Assembly (NCBI RefSeq): GCF_021545845.1
Contig: NZ_CP088923.1
Span: 248,001 to 312,000 of the forward strand
Direction of reading: 5' to 3'
DNA length: 64,000 nt
DNA from: Rhodanobacter thiooxydans
Lineage (GTDB): Bacteria > Pseudomonadota > Gammaproteobacteria > Xanthomonadales > Rhodanobacteraceae
In this document: positions 1 through 6,157 of the stretch, piece by piece
Layout: each line of letters starts with the position of its first letter
Position numbering within the stretch: position 1 is the first letter of the stretch
Program-made: the position numbers and the translations under genes
The notes under the pieces: model-generated
The model's database searches: none
What the model saw: only the letters and a program-made list of their open reading frames with translations
What the model was told of the DNA's origin: nothing

Positions 1-316
1 CGGAAATTGCATCTCGCGTCGGCGTGGTGATCTCGAACTGGACCGGGCGCTGCGTCTTCTGTTGAAGGACGATGGCGCGCGAGGAAATGTGATCCGCAGA
101 ACCGACATCGCACAACCGTAACTTGACCAGGTCACACGCTCTGAGCTTGCTGTCGATCGCCAGGTCGAACAATGCAAGATCCCGAATGTTCCTTGCCAGC
201 TGAAGGTGGATCCGAATCGCCCAGATGTCACGGAGCCTGAGCGGGGCCTTTTGCCCGGTAAGTTTGCCCTTGTTCCAAGGGTCGCGGCGTTGGAAGGATG
301 TATCGATCGTGTTCAC
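1..316 (-). CDS. Tyrosine-type recombinase/integrase, N-terminal part (runs off the left edge)
   Basis: About 105 residues are visible, starting at a GTG at 316 behind AGGAG with roughly 6 nt spacing. The stretch KAPLRLRDIWAIRIHLQLA followed by DLALFDLAIDSKLRACDLVK is typical of short (about 200 residue) stand-alone tyrosine recombinases seen on proteobacterial islands. The second motif holds the first catalytic arginine, in the SKLRACDL context. Such enzymes cut and rejoin DNA through a tyrosine; the catalytic C-terminal half lies outside the window, so integrity cannot be judged. Its place at the far end of an accessory region fits an island-mobility role. The call is by recognition of the family. 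Confidence 0.8.
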   Translation of the reverse strand, partial: MNTIDTSFQRRDPWNKGKLTGQKAPLRLRDIWAIRIHLQLARNIRDLALFDLAIDSKLRACDLVKLRLCDVGSADHISSRAIVLQQKTQRPVQFEITTPTRDAIS

Positions 317-522
317 GGTGGACTCCTACCGAGGTGGTGGAGCCTGCCAGCGTGCGCCGATATCTTGAATGGGCAATGTTCGACCCAAATCGGACATTGG
401 TATCCATTGCTAAGGGCGGCGCGGTCGCGACGGGCGTGGGCGCGCAGCTCGGGTAGTAGAATCCTCTAGAGCCATACAGCTCGGGTTGCGAATGGTCTAG
501 CAGCCCCTTAGGTTTGTTCTTC

Positions 523-541
523 ACCCGCACTTGGTGCGGGT
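523..541. repeat. 8-bp inverted repeat with 3-nt loop
   Basis: ACCCGCAC and GTGCGGGT flank TTG just upstream of the TIGR02391 gene start. It may be an operator or an mRNA hairpin near the ribosome binding region. Function is unknown. Confidence 0.5.
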
Positions 542-555
542 CTAGCGGGTGCCCC

Positions 556-1293
556 ATGGCGACACTGATTCAGCTCGTTCCTGATGCCCAAACCCTGGTA
601 GATCTCCAACCCAGCGAACTGGGTGCCTACCTACTGGAAGTGCTTACAGGTCCGAACTCCCCCGCCCAGCAAGGCATGGTGCACCTCGGAAATTACGTGA
701 ATCGGGTAGAGGGCGAATACGACTATCGAGGCCGGCGTGAACTCCAGCAGGAACTTGCAAACTCCATCTCAGCCGCTTGGAATTGGCTGAAGGTCAACGG
801 CCTGCTGTGCTCCGACACAGGAGCGAATCCAGCCTTCGACCGCGTGACCAAGCTCGGTCGCCAGGTTGCAGATGCGAATGGCGTCAGGGCCATGCTGAGC
901 GAAGAACTGTTGCCGAGCGCCTTCCTGCATCCGACGCTTCTGCGGGACGCTCGCCCCCTTTTCATGCAGGGTCGCTTTGACACGGCCGTGTTCGAAGCCT
1001 TCAAGGCTCTTGAGGTAACAACACGTGCGGCCGGCAACTACGGCGCCGACAGAATCGGTGTTCCGCTGATGAGTGCCGCATTCCATCCGGACGAAGGCCC
1101 TCTAACAGACAGGACACTGGAACGCGGCGAGAGAGTCGCTCTGATGAGCCTTATGACCGGGGCCATCGGCAGCTACAAGAATCCCGCATCCCATCGAAAG
1201 GTCGAGATCCAGCGCGACGAAGCGCGCGAAATGCTCATCCTTGCATCGCATCTTCTCAAGATCATCGACGCGAGACTGGCGGCGATCCAATAG
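556..1293 (+). CDS. TIGR02391 (Ymh-type) family protein
   Basis: A 245-residue soluble protein. The C-terminal half matches the TIGR02391/Ymh pattern: the GRFDTAVFEAFKALEVTTR helix, GVPLMSAAF, LMSLMTGAIGSYKNPASHR, and a final helix ending LLKIIDARL. This family recurs in defence islands and beside restriction or abortive-infection genes, and the KNPxSHR motif is its hallmark. The biochemical role is not established. I prefer the ATG at 556 over an upstream start at 514, because the first 14 residues would be translated from the hairpin region and look non-coding. It stands alone, with about 180 bp of apparently empty sequence between it and the convergent PanT-like gene. Confidence 0.8.
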   Translation: MATLIQLVPDAQTLVDLQPSELGAYLLEVLTGPNSPAQQGMVHLGNYVNRVEGEYDYRGRRELQQELANSISAAWNWLKVNGLLCSDTGANPAFDRVTKLGRQVADANGVRAMLSEELLPSAFLHPTLLRDARPLFMQGRFDTAVFEAFKALEVTTRAAGNYGADRIGVPLMSAAFHPDEGPLTDRTLERGERVALMSLMTGAIGSYKNPASHRKVEIQRDEAREMLILASHLLKIIDARLAAIQ

Positions 1294-1475
1294 CAGGCTA
1301 TGCAAGGCAGCGCACCAGCACTGGGCGGCTAAGGTCCGCCTCCGACCCGAAGCTGCCGGTTACCGTTCTGTCGGACGAGGGCACGATGAGGCTTGTTGTG
1401 GAACGATCCCAATCGGGGGTTTGGTGTATGTATTAACCCAACCTAGGTCGGCCTACAACTGGGTAACTAAGACGT

Positions 1476-1910
1476 TTACCGCGGGAGTTGTGCAACGAAG
1501 TCGCGGATGCACCGTTCTTGTCTAGTGGACGTGTCGTCCGCCGCCGCGGCGCAGTTGAGTACGTCCCGCAATCTTGGGGTGGGTAGAACAACGACTAGCC
1601 GAATGCTTCCATTCTTCGCTTTAGTCGAAAAGGTATCGGCGTCGTAGTCCTGCAATTTGCGCAAGTCCAACCAGGTCGGCTCGGCAAGTGGACCCCCAAG
1701 TTGCTCACCCAAAAAATAGCCTGGCAATGGATTGCCGTGATAGCAGCACGGGTCTTTCGGTCGACTGTTCTGACGGCTTGTGAGGAGCCTGTAAACGATG
1801 TCGTCCTTGCGCGGTGCCGCGAGGATCAGCAGATACTTTGGTAAGAGCCTGCCCGTCTTCTCGTCTTCGTAAAACTCATCGTGTGCGTAGATTTCCCCCG
1901 GCGCAACCAT
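1476..1910 (-). CDS. Putative PanT-type toxin partnered with the Panacea antitoxin
   Basis: A 144-residue protein beginning MVAPGEIYAHDEFY and containing KYLLILAAPRKDDIVYRLL, GNPLPGYFLGEQLGGP and a C-terminal helix rich in charged residues. It starts 23 bp after the stop of the Panacea-domain gene, the usual arrangement for PanAT toxin-antitoxin pairs, in which one antitoxin fold neutralises many unrelated toxins. The opening GEIY strand and the beta-rich first half suggest an SH3-like barrel as in MazF/PemK RNases, but I see no clear catalytic signature, so that is a guess. Toxin status is inferred from position and from remembered similarity to proteins found beside DUF4065 genes. Confidence 0.6.
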   Translation of the reverse strand: MVAPGEIYAHDEFYEDEKTGRLLPKYLLILAAPRKDDIVYRLLTSRQNSRPKDPCCYHGNPLPGYFLGEQLGGPLAEPTWLDLRKLQDYDADTFSTKAKNGSIRLVVVLPTPRLRDVLNCAAAADDTSTRQERCIRDFVAQLPR

Positions 1911-1933
1911 CCCGCATCCTTTCGATAGTCGCG

Positions 1934-2479
1934 TTAAACGCGGATACGTGAGTATTCTTCAGCTGTACGCAGGATCTCGTCCCGGTTCGGGTCTTCTTTC
2001 GGAATCGCAAGCTCGTAGGGGATGACGTTGTCGTCGCCGGGCTGAGCCCAAACCTTCGCCCACGCCCCATCTGCAACGTGCGTGGTGTCGACCATCGGCG
2101 TTGCAGTGTGATGCCTGAATTCTTCTGCGAGACTGCTCATGAGTCGCAGTTCGCGTTTGGTGAAGTGCTCGTCGTCAAAGTCAGCCACGGCGGTAACCGC
2201 TTGCCGCACGTAATTGCCCGCCACTTCCTTTTTGATTTGAACGGCCTTTCGAATTTCGCTCTCTGGATTGTCCCACTCGTCATAGAGAGCTCGTGGAACT
2301 GGCCCGTTCTTCCAGGCGCGATATTCCAGCCCAGTTACGGACAAACCCGTTTCAGCAAAGTGTCTGAAGTCGAGTAGGTAGAGAAGTTTAAATAGCTTGA
2401 TCTTGCCGCAGCTGTGAGTGTTCTTCGCAAAAAACACCATGGCATTGATCAGCTTTTCGCGTTCACGGGATACGCGCAT
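1934..2479 (-). CDS. Panacea-domain (DUF4065/SocA-like) antitoxin
   Basis: A 181-residue protein with the Panacea signature: KINAMVFFAKNT-like first helix, KIKLFKLLYLLDFRHF, SVTGLEYRAWKNGPVPRAL and LYDEWDN. SocA of Caulobacter belongs to this family, and PanA domains act as antitoxins that bind and silence diverse toxins. Here the gene is the first of a two-gene leftward unit followed by a 144-residue partner. Start is ATG at 2479. As in other type II-like pairs the antitoxin gene comes first, which fits autoregulation, though no operator is visible. The family call is firm; the antitoxin role is inferred from family and context. Confidence 0.85.
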   Translation of the reverse strand: MRVSREREKLINAMVFFAKNTHSCGKIKLFKLLYLLDFRHFAETGLSVTGLEYRAWKNGPVPRALYDEWDNPESEIRKAVQIKKEVAGNYVRQAVTAVADFDDEHFTKRELRLMSSLAEEFRHHTATPMVDTTHVADGAWAKVWAQPGDDNVIPYELAIPKEDPNRDEILRTAEEYSRIRV

Positions 2480-2631
2480 ATGGGCTGTCTCGGGCGATTG
2501 GCATCACCCTACAACATGAAGGATAGAGCCGGGGACCAGTGAACTCAAGTGAAAGGGTTTCGCTCGTTCATGTAGGTGTGGACCCGTGGCGCGTCCTGCC
2601 CCGTGAGACACCTCGCCGTTGATCTGTTGCG

Positions 2632-2952
2632 ATGGCCCGCAAAGTCCATCGCGCGAAATCCTTCTCCTACGACCTTCTGGCCGACTGGCGGCCATACGCT
2701 GTGCCACCAGATCAGACACGTAACGTGTCCGGCTGGACCTACCGCGGCACGGTCACGCTTAAGGGCACTACTGACGCTCTGGCTTGGCGGCGTGGTTTCA
2801 ACGGCATCGCGGTGGGCGACCACGTGCGTGAATTGGGGATGTGGGAGCGCATCCGCATCGACCACGATATCCGTGACCAGGCGGTACCGGGTTGGGACAC
2901 TGCGCCGAAGTATCCAGAGGTGCACCCAACCCCAGCTCCGAGTGCTAGATAG
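2632..2952 (+). CDS. Hypothetical protein
   Basis: A 106-residue ORF starting MARKVHRAKSFSYDLLADWR and ending in a proline-rich tail (PEVHPTPAPSAR). I do not recognise a family. Most codons end in G or C, and no overlapping frame gives a more plausible protein, so it may be real. Composition is basic at the N-terminus with several tryptophans (DWR, GWTYRG, LAWRRGF, GMWERIR), which would suit a small nucleic-acid or partner-binding protein, but that is speculation. A terminator-like hairpin follows at about 3150. Confidence 0.35.
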   Translation: MARKVHRAKSFSYDLLADWRPYAVPPDQTRNVSGWTYRGTVTLKGTTDALAWRRGFNGIAVGDHVRELGMWERIRIDHDIRDQAVPGWDTAPKYPEVHPTPAPSAR

Positions 2953-3149
2953 GCCATCCCCTGCATGTGTTGGCGCTCACCGCTGATGCCCGGCAAACCG
3001 GTGCCCGTGCAATCTACAAACGCCCCGTGAGTCAGGAACAAACCGACCGGACGTCTGGCAATGCCGACATCACAAGGTCAGGCGGAACCGACTAGCGGAG
3101 CTTTCTTCATGGTGGGGCTTTCATCCATCCCTAAAGAGCCTCAACCCTT

Positions 3150-3176
3150 AGCGCCTGAAATCGGGCGCTTCTTTTT
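3150..3176 (+). terminator. Rho-independent terminator
   Basis: AGCGCC pairs with GGCGCT across an 8-nt loop and is followed by TTCTTTTT. It would end rightward transcription from the 2632-2952 gene. Confidence 0.6.
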
Positions 3177-3188
3177 GGAGTGGCGGCC

Positions 3189-3502
3189 ATGCTCGAAGTC
3201 CATACCGCGCCCGATGGTTTCATGGTGTACGACACCGAAGCATGCGAGGCCGTGATCAAGTTCGCCAGCCGCGCCGAAGCGGACGAGATGATCGCCTCTC
3301 TCCAAATTGCAGACGTTCACGCGAAGCTTCAACAGTTCACCACCGTTGAGCACGGTATGGCGATGTCACATACGTGGACAAGCGCACCTTGGAGAGTGTT
3401 CGCCGGGCGAGAGGGAAGGATGTCGTCTTCGCCAAGCTTATTGGGCGTGTTAGTAAGGCAGCCAGCTGCAATGAAATTCTCGCGGTACTGACTGAGTTTT
3501 AA
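3189..3502 (+). pseudogene. Small hypothetical gene, probably frameshifted
   Basis: An ATG at 3189, preceded by TTGGAG, opens a good-looking frame (MLEVHTAPDGFMVYDTEACE, then FASRAEADEMIASLQIADVH). After about position 3350 this frame degrades, while the frame beginning in 3350-3374 reads DVTYVDKRTLESVRRARGKD then a helical tail ending ILAVLTEF at TAA 3500-3502. Joining the two gives one protein of about 104 residues, so a single frameshift between 3350 and 3374 is likely. Alternatively these are two tiny genes. No family recognised. Confidence 0.35.
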
Positions 3503-3521
3503 TCCGCGCGTTCTGAGGTCA

Positions 3522-4283
3522 CTATGAAAGCGCGTCTGGCTTGAGCGCCAGTAGTCGCGCACCCCATTCGCGATCATAGAAAGGCGCTATGCCTGCAGCC
3601 CTGATAGAGAAATATTCGTGCGAGTTCGGGAGAAAAATGCGAATTTTCGCCGGCTTCTCTCTGCCACACGTCCCTTCGACCACCTTTGAAATCGCCTCAG
3701 CGATTTGAACACTTTCACTTACCAAGATAGCTATTTGCAGCGGCCGGCTCGGAAGCTGGCTAAGCTCGGCCTCGAGGAAGTAGGCCTGCTCAACTTGAGT
3801 AATTCCGGCTAAGAAGGTCATGAGCTTGCTGGCCAACAAGGGATGGCTGTTTGCAATGGCAGCGTTCTCGCGTGCGCCAAGCATCAAAGTTGTTGCGCCT
3901 CCGGCCTGCGCAATGCTTGCCAAAGCGTGTGCCAACTCGTCAGCTGAAATCTGCATCTCATACGTCGACCCTGGGTTGACAACACAGTGGACGTTTGGAT
4001 TCGCTTCAAAGAGACTTTGGACATGGATGTTGAAGGCTGCCTTCCCAGATAGTGGCGCTTTGGCCAGCGCTTCCTCAGAGGTAAAAAGCGCATAGACATG
4101 TGCACCGTCATGGCGAATCCAGGCAACGATCTGGCTGTTCCACATCGTTTTCGCCTCACCTTCGGGATGATGAATGAAAACGAACACATGGCTAGCCAAG
4201 AGCTTTCTCAGGAATCGGGGCCGTGTGCCTGGCTCTAATACGGCTCGCTTTAGTAGCCTTTCCAGATGTTCAGTTGAAGCCAC
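3522..4283 (-). CDS. SseB family protein
   Basis: About 253 residues. The N-terminal half has the SseB_N pattern (LERLLKRAVLEPGTRPRFLR, LLASHVFVFIHH, VAWIRHDGAHVYALFTS, FNIHVQSLF, HCVVNPGSTYEMQIS) and the C-terminal half has the SseB_C pattern (FLEAELSQLPSRPLQIAILV, then GREKPAKIRIFLPN). E. coli SseB was named for enhanced serine sensitivity; the molecular role remains vague. I chose the GTG at 4283 (MASTEHLERLL) because it matches where the family normally begins; a TTG at 4355 would add 24 residues with no domain. The product would be cytoplasmic. It is isolated from its neighbours on both sides. Confidence 0.75.
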   Translation of the reverse strand: MASTEHLERLLKRAVLEPGTRPRFLRKLLASHVFVFIHHPEGEAKTMWNSQIVAWIRHDGAHVYALFTSEEALAKAPLSGKAAFNIHVQSLFEANPNVHCVVNPGSTYEMQISADELAHALASIAQAGGATTLMLGARENAAIANSHPLLASKLMTFLAGITQVEQAYFLEAELSQLPSRPLQIAILVSESVQIAEAISKVVEGTCGREKPAKIRIFLPNSHEYFSIRAAGIAPFYDREWGARLLALKPDALS

Positions 4284-4480
4284 TCTATCTGTCCTCAAAG
4301 CCGGGTTGGCGCGAACTGTTATAGACAAAGAAGTTGCCTCGCAGGCACACGCCAATCCGTTGATTTGTTGTGAAAGATAACGTCCTTACCTGCAGATTCG
4401 TTGCCTGTTGCGAGATGGCGGATTGAGCGGTAACTGCCAACATCGTGAGCGTGGAAAACCTGATGCGGCTCCAGGGACAG

Positions 4481-4750
4481 TCACTTCCCTGCTTGGCGTG
4501 CCGGCGGTGCTGGCCAGTTTGGCGAAGGCGACCCGTCGGTGCTTGTACCAAAGATTGGTTCCATAACGAGGCGAGGTTCGGCGAGTTCTTGCCATCCGGC
4601 GCGGAACACCTCATTCCCGCCTGGGTAGTGGCGGAGCAGATTGCGTGCTTCACCACGTACCGACGCGGGAACCCTCGCGTTGGTAAGCAGCTCCTTCAAA
4701 AATTGGCGCGTTTCGATGACTGCGCGGGAACGTTCGTACGGGAGCGTCAT
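4481..4750 (-). CDS. BPSL0761 family protein
   Basis: An 89-residue protein with the pattern of the BPSL0761 family: start MTLPYERSRAVIETRQFLKE, then VRGEARNLLRHYPGGNEV and a C-terminal LVMEPIFG. The family is widespread on proteobacterial mobile elements and has no assigned function. The ATG at 4750 is preferred to one at 4774 because MT(x)PYERxRAV is the family start. A longer antisense ORF over the same DNA is not credible. A short stretch almost identical to codons for RQFLKE recurs next to the tRNA gene at 22293-22311. Confidence 0.75.
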   Translation of the reverse strand: MTLPYERSRAVIETRQFLKELLTNARVPASVRGEARNLLRHYPGGNEVFRAGWQELAEPRLVMEPIFGTSTDGSPSPNWPAPPARQAGK

Positions 4751-4892
4751 AACTGGTACCGATCCGTTGGTCACGGTGATTGCATCGGTTGCTTCGGCCT
4801 ATCGCTGGTCCTTGAAGCGCGAAAACCGGCAAGGATGTATGTCGGATTCGGCCACGTAAGGCATGGCCAAGTGAATTTTGGTTTTTGAACTA

Positions 4893-5297
4893 TCAGCGGA
4901 TGTGCGAGCCAATTAAGTCTTCGACTCCAGCTTTCTGGAGCAACTTTGCGATTTGCTTATTTGCGCGGTCCTTCTGCCAGGTACCGGTCAGAACGCAAAT
5001 AAGTGCACACGCATACAGGAGCCATTTATCAGGTGCCGCCGGCAGCACGGCCAACAAAATTGCGAATGCACCCCCTATGGCAATCGTGGCAAAGCCGAAC
5101 CTTTCCTTCATCACCCATTTGGCCAGATTGCGCCTTGTTTCCTCCTGCTCGCGGGCGACTCGCTCCTCTCGTTCCCTCCTCTCGGTCTCGCGCGCCTCAC
5201 GGTCCTTCTGATCGCGTCTCAGTGCTTCTTCCTGCAGCGAGGCCAGCGCATCTTTCAGGTCGCGAAGCGATGACGAGATCACATCTGGCTGGGTCAT
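4893..5297 (-). CDS. Coiled-coil protein with two transmembrane segments
   Basis: About 134 residues. The first half is a highly charged helix (EEALRRDQKDREARETERRE onward) predicted to form a coiled coil. It is followed by two hydrophobic segments (FGFATIAIGGAFAILLAVL and WLLYACALICVLTG) and a short amphipathic tail. I do not recognise a family. The ATG at 5297 lies a few bases after the stop of the HTH gene; a TTG at 5306 would overlap that stop. Either way the two genes look translationally coupled, so this membrane protein is probably made together with the regulator upstream. Confidence 0.6.
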   Translation of the reverse strand: MTQPDVISSSLRDLKDALASLQEEALRRDQKDREARETERREREERVAREQEETRRNLAKWVMKERFGFATIAIGGAFAILLAVLPAAPDKWLLYACALICVLTGTWQKDRANKQIAKLLQKAGVEDLIGSHIR

Positions 5298-5302
5298 AAG
5301 TG

Positions 5303-5728
5303 TCAAGCCGCACGCAACTCAGCGAGCAAATCGAGGCCGGCTTGTCGGCCCATCCTTGCCGCCCAGAGGTAAGACGTGCGCATGAAGCGCGCCAACTCGT
5401 CTGCATCAAGGGGGCGTGGCCGGGAAGACGACCAGTCGTGAAGAATCTGGGTGATCTCGGAGAGCAACGCCCAATCAATGCTTTCGGAAGTCAATTCGTT
5501 CAGGGATCGGCCGACCGCCACGAACATGCCGTCCATGCCAGCTGCCATCATCTTCGCGAGAAGTGAAATGGGCGGCTCGCTCCGGCCGGATTCATAGCTT
5601 CGATATGTCGCCAACGGTATGCCTAGGTGGCCGGCGGCTGCGGGCTGCGTAAGTCCGCGCTTCTCCCGTTCTGCGCGAAGGCGCTCGGAGAACTTGTTGT
5701 CGACGTCTACTACGATGTTATCTAACAT
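5303..5728 (-). CDS. XRE-family helix-turn-helix regulator
   Basis: About 141 residues starting MLDNIVVDVDNKFSERLRAE. A lambda-repressor-like HTH covers roughly residues 10-65 (FSERLRAEREKRGLTQPAAA, LGIPLATYRSYESGRSEPP), followed by a helical C-terminal part that may dimerise. The ATG at 5728 is only 14 bp from the start of the divergent gp16-like gene, and an inverted repeat covers its start codon. TACAAT sits 6 nt before the ATG, so the message would be leaderless. The expected role is a repressor controlling itself and the divergent unit, as in temperate phages and transposons. Target genes are inferred from position only. Confidence 0.75.
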   Translation of the reverse strand: MLDNIVVDVDNKFSERLRAEREKRGLTQPAAAGHLGIPLATYRSYESGRSEPPISLLAKMMAAGMDGMFVAVGRSLNELTSESIDWALLSEITQILHDWSSSRPRPLDADELARFMRTSYLWAARMGRQAGLDLLAELRAA

Positions 5729-5745
5729 GATACGATTGTAGCATG
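5714..5745. promoter_or_regulatory. Divergent overlapping promoters and operator-like palindromes
   Basis: ATGTTA-TC-TAACAT (5715-5728) is a perfect inverted repeat ending in the leftward start codon. CATGATAC-GATT-GTAGCATG (5726-5745) is an imperfect one that spans both start codons. The 10-mer TACGATTGTA (5731-5740) holds a rightward -10 (TACGAT) and a leftward -10 (TACAAT). Each ends 6 nt before its ATG, predicting leaderless transcripts that exclude one another. A leftward -35 TTGGCG fits at 17 nt spacing. Confidence 0.55.
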
Positions 5746-5997
5746 TTGAGTCTGCCCCGCCAACGACAACCGTCAGATGTAAAGGCGCAGTTTCGCGCCC
5801 GCGGTATGACCATCCGGTCTTGGGCGCAGACAAACGGCTTCAGCACACCGCTCGTGTACGCAGTCTTAGGGGGGCGTGTCCAAGGGATTCGGGGACAAGC
5901 GCATGAGGTTGCCGTCGCGCTAGGGCTAAAGCCGCTGCCGTGCGAGGAGTCGCAGGAATGTTGCCTAACGGAGACCCACGATGACTTAGTGCAATAG
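5743..5997 (+). CDS. BcepMu gp16-like (Nlp/Ner-type) DNA-binding protein
   Basis: 84 residues. The core VKAQFRARGMTIRSWAQTNG, then FSTPLVYAVLGGRVQGIRGQ and AHEVAVALGLK, matches the small phage-associated HTH family typified by BcepMu gp16 and resembles Mu Ner. These proteins regulate early transposition genes. No Shine-Dalgarno precedes the ATG at 5743; a -10-like TACGAT six bases upstream suggests a leaderless transcript. It is divergent from the XRE repressor and lies 160 bp upstream of the fused tnsAB transposase, so it is a good candidate for the element's transposition regulator. Confidence 0.65.
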   Translation: MLSLPRQRQPSDVKAQFRARGMTIRSWAQTNGFSTPLVYAVLGGRVQGIRGQAHEVAVALGLKPLPCEESQECCLTETHDDLVQ

Positions 5998-6157
5998 TCC
6001 GGGGGTAAGACGACAAAAGCCCCGGCCGCCAAGTCGAAGCTTTTGCAGGTTACAGCCGTTTTTGAGAGCTCGGCTGTGTTCATCTTCCCCCATTCGTGTT
6101 GACCGTGCAAGGCCCTCCACCTGGAGGCCTGGATCACTGTTGCCGAAGTGAGCGGAG

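Noticed and set aside
4445..4888. A 147-residue rightward ORF opposite the BPSL0761 gene
   Set aside because: The leftward frame has a recognisable family sequence; this one has none.
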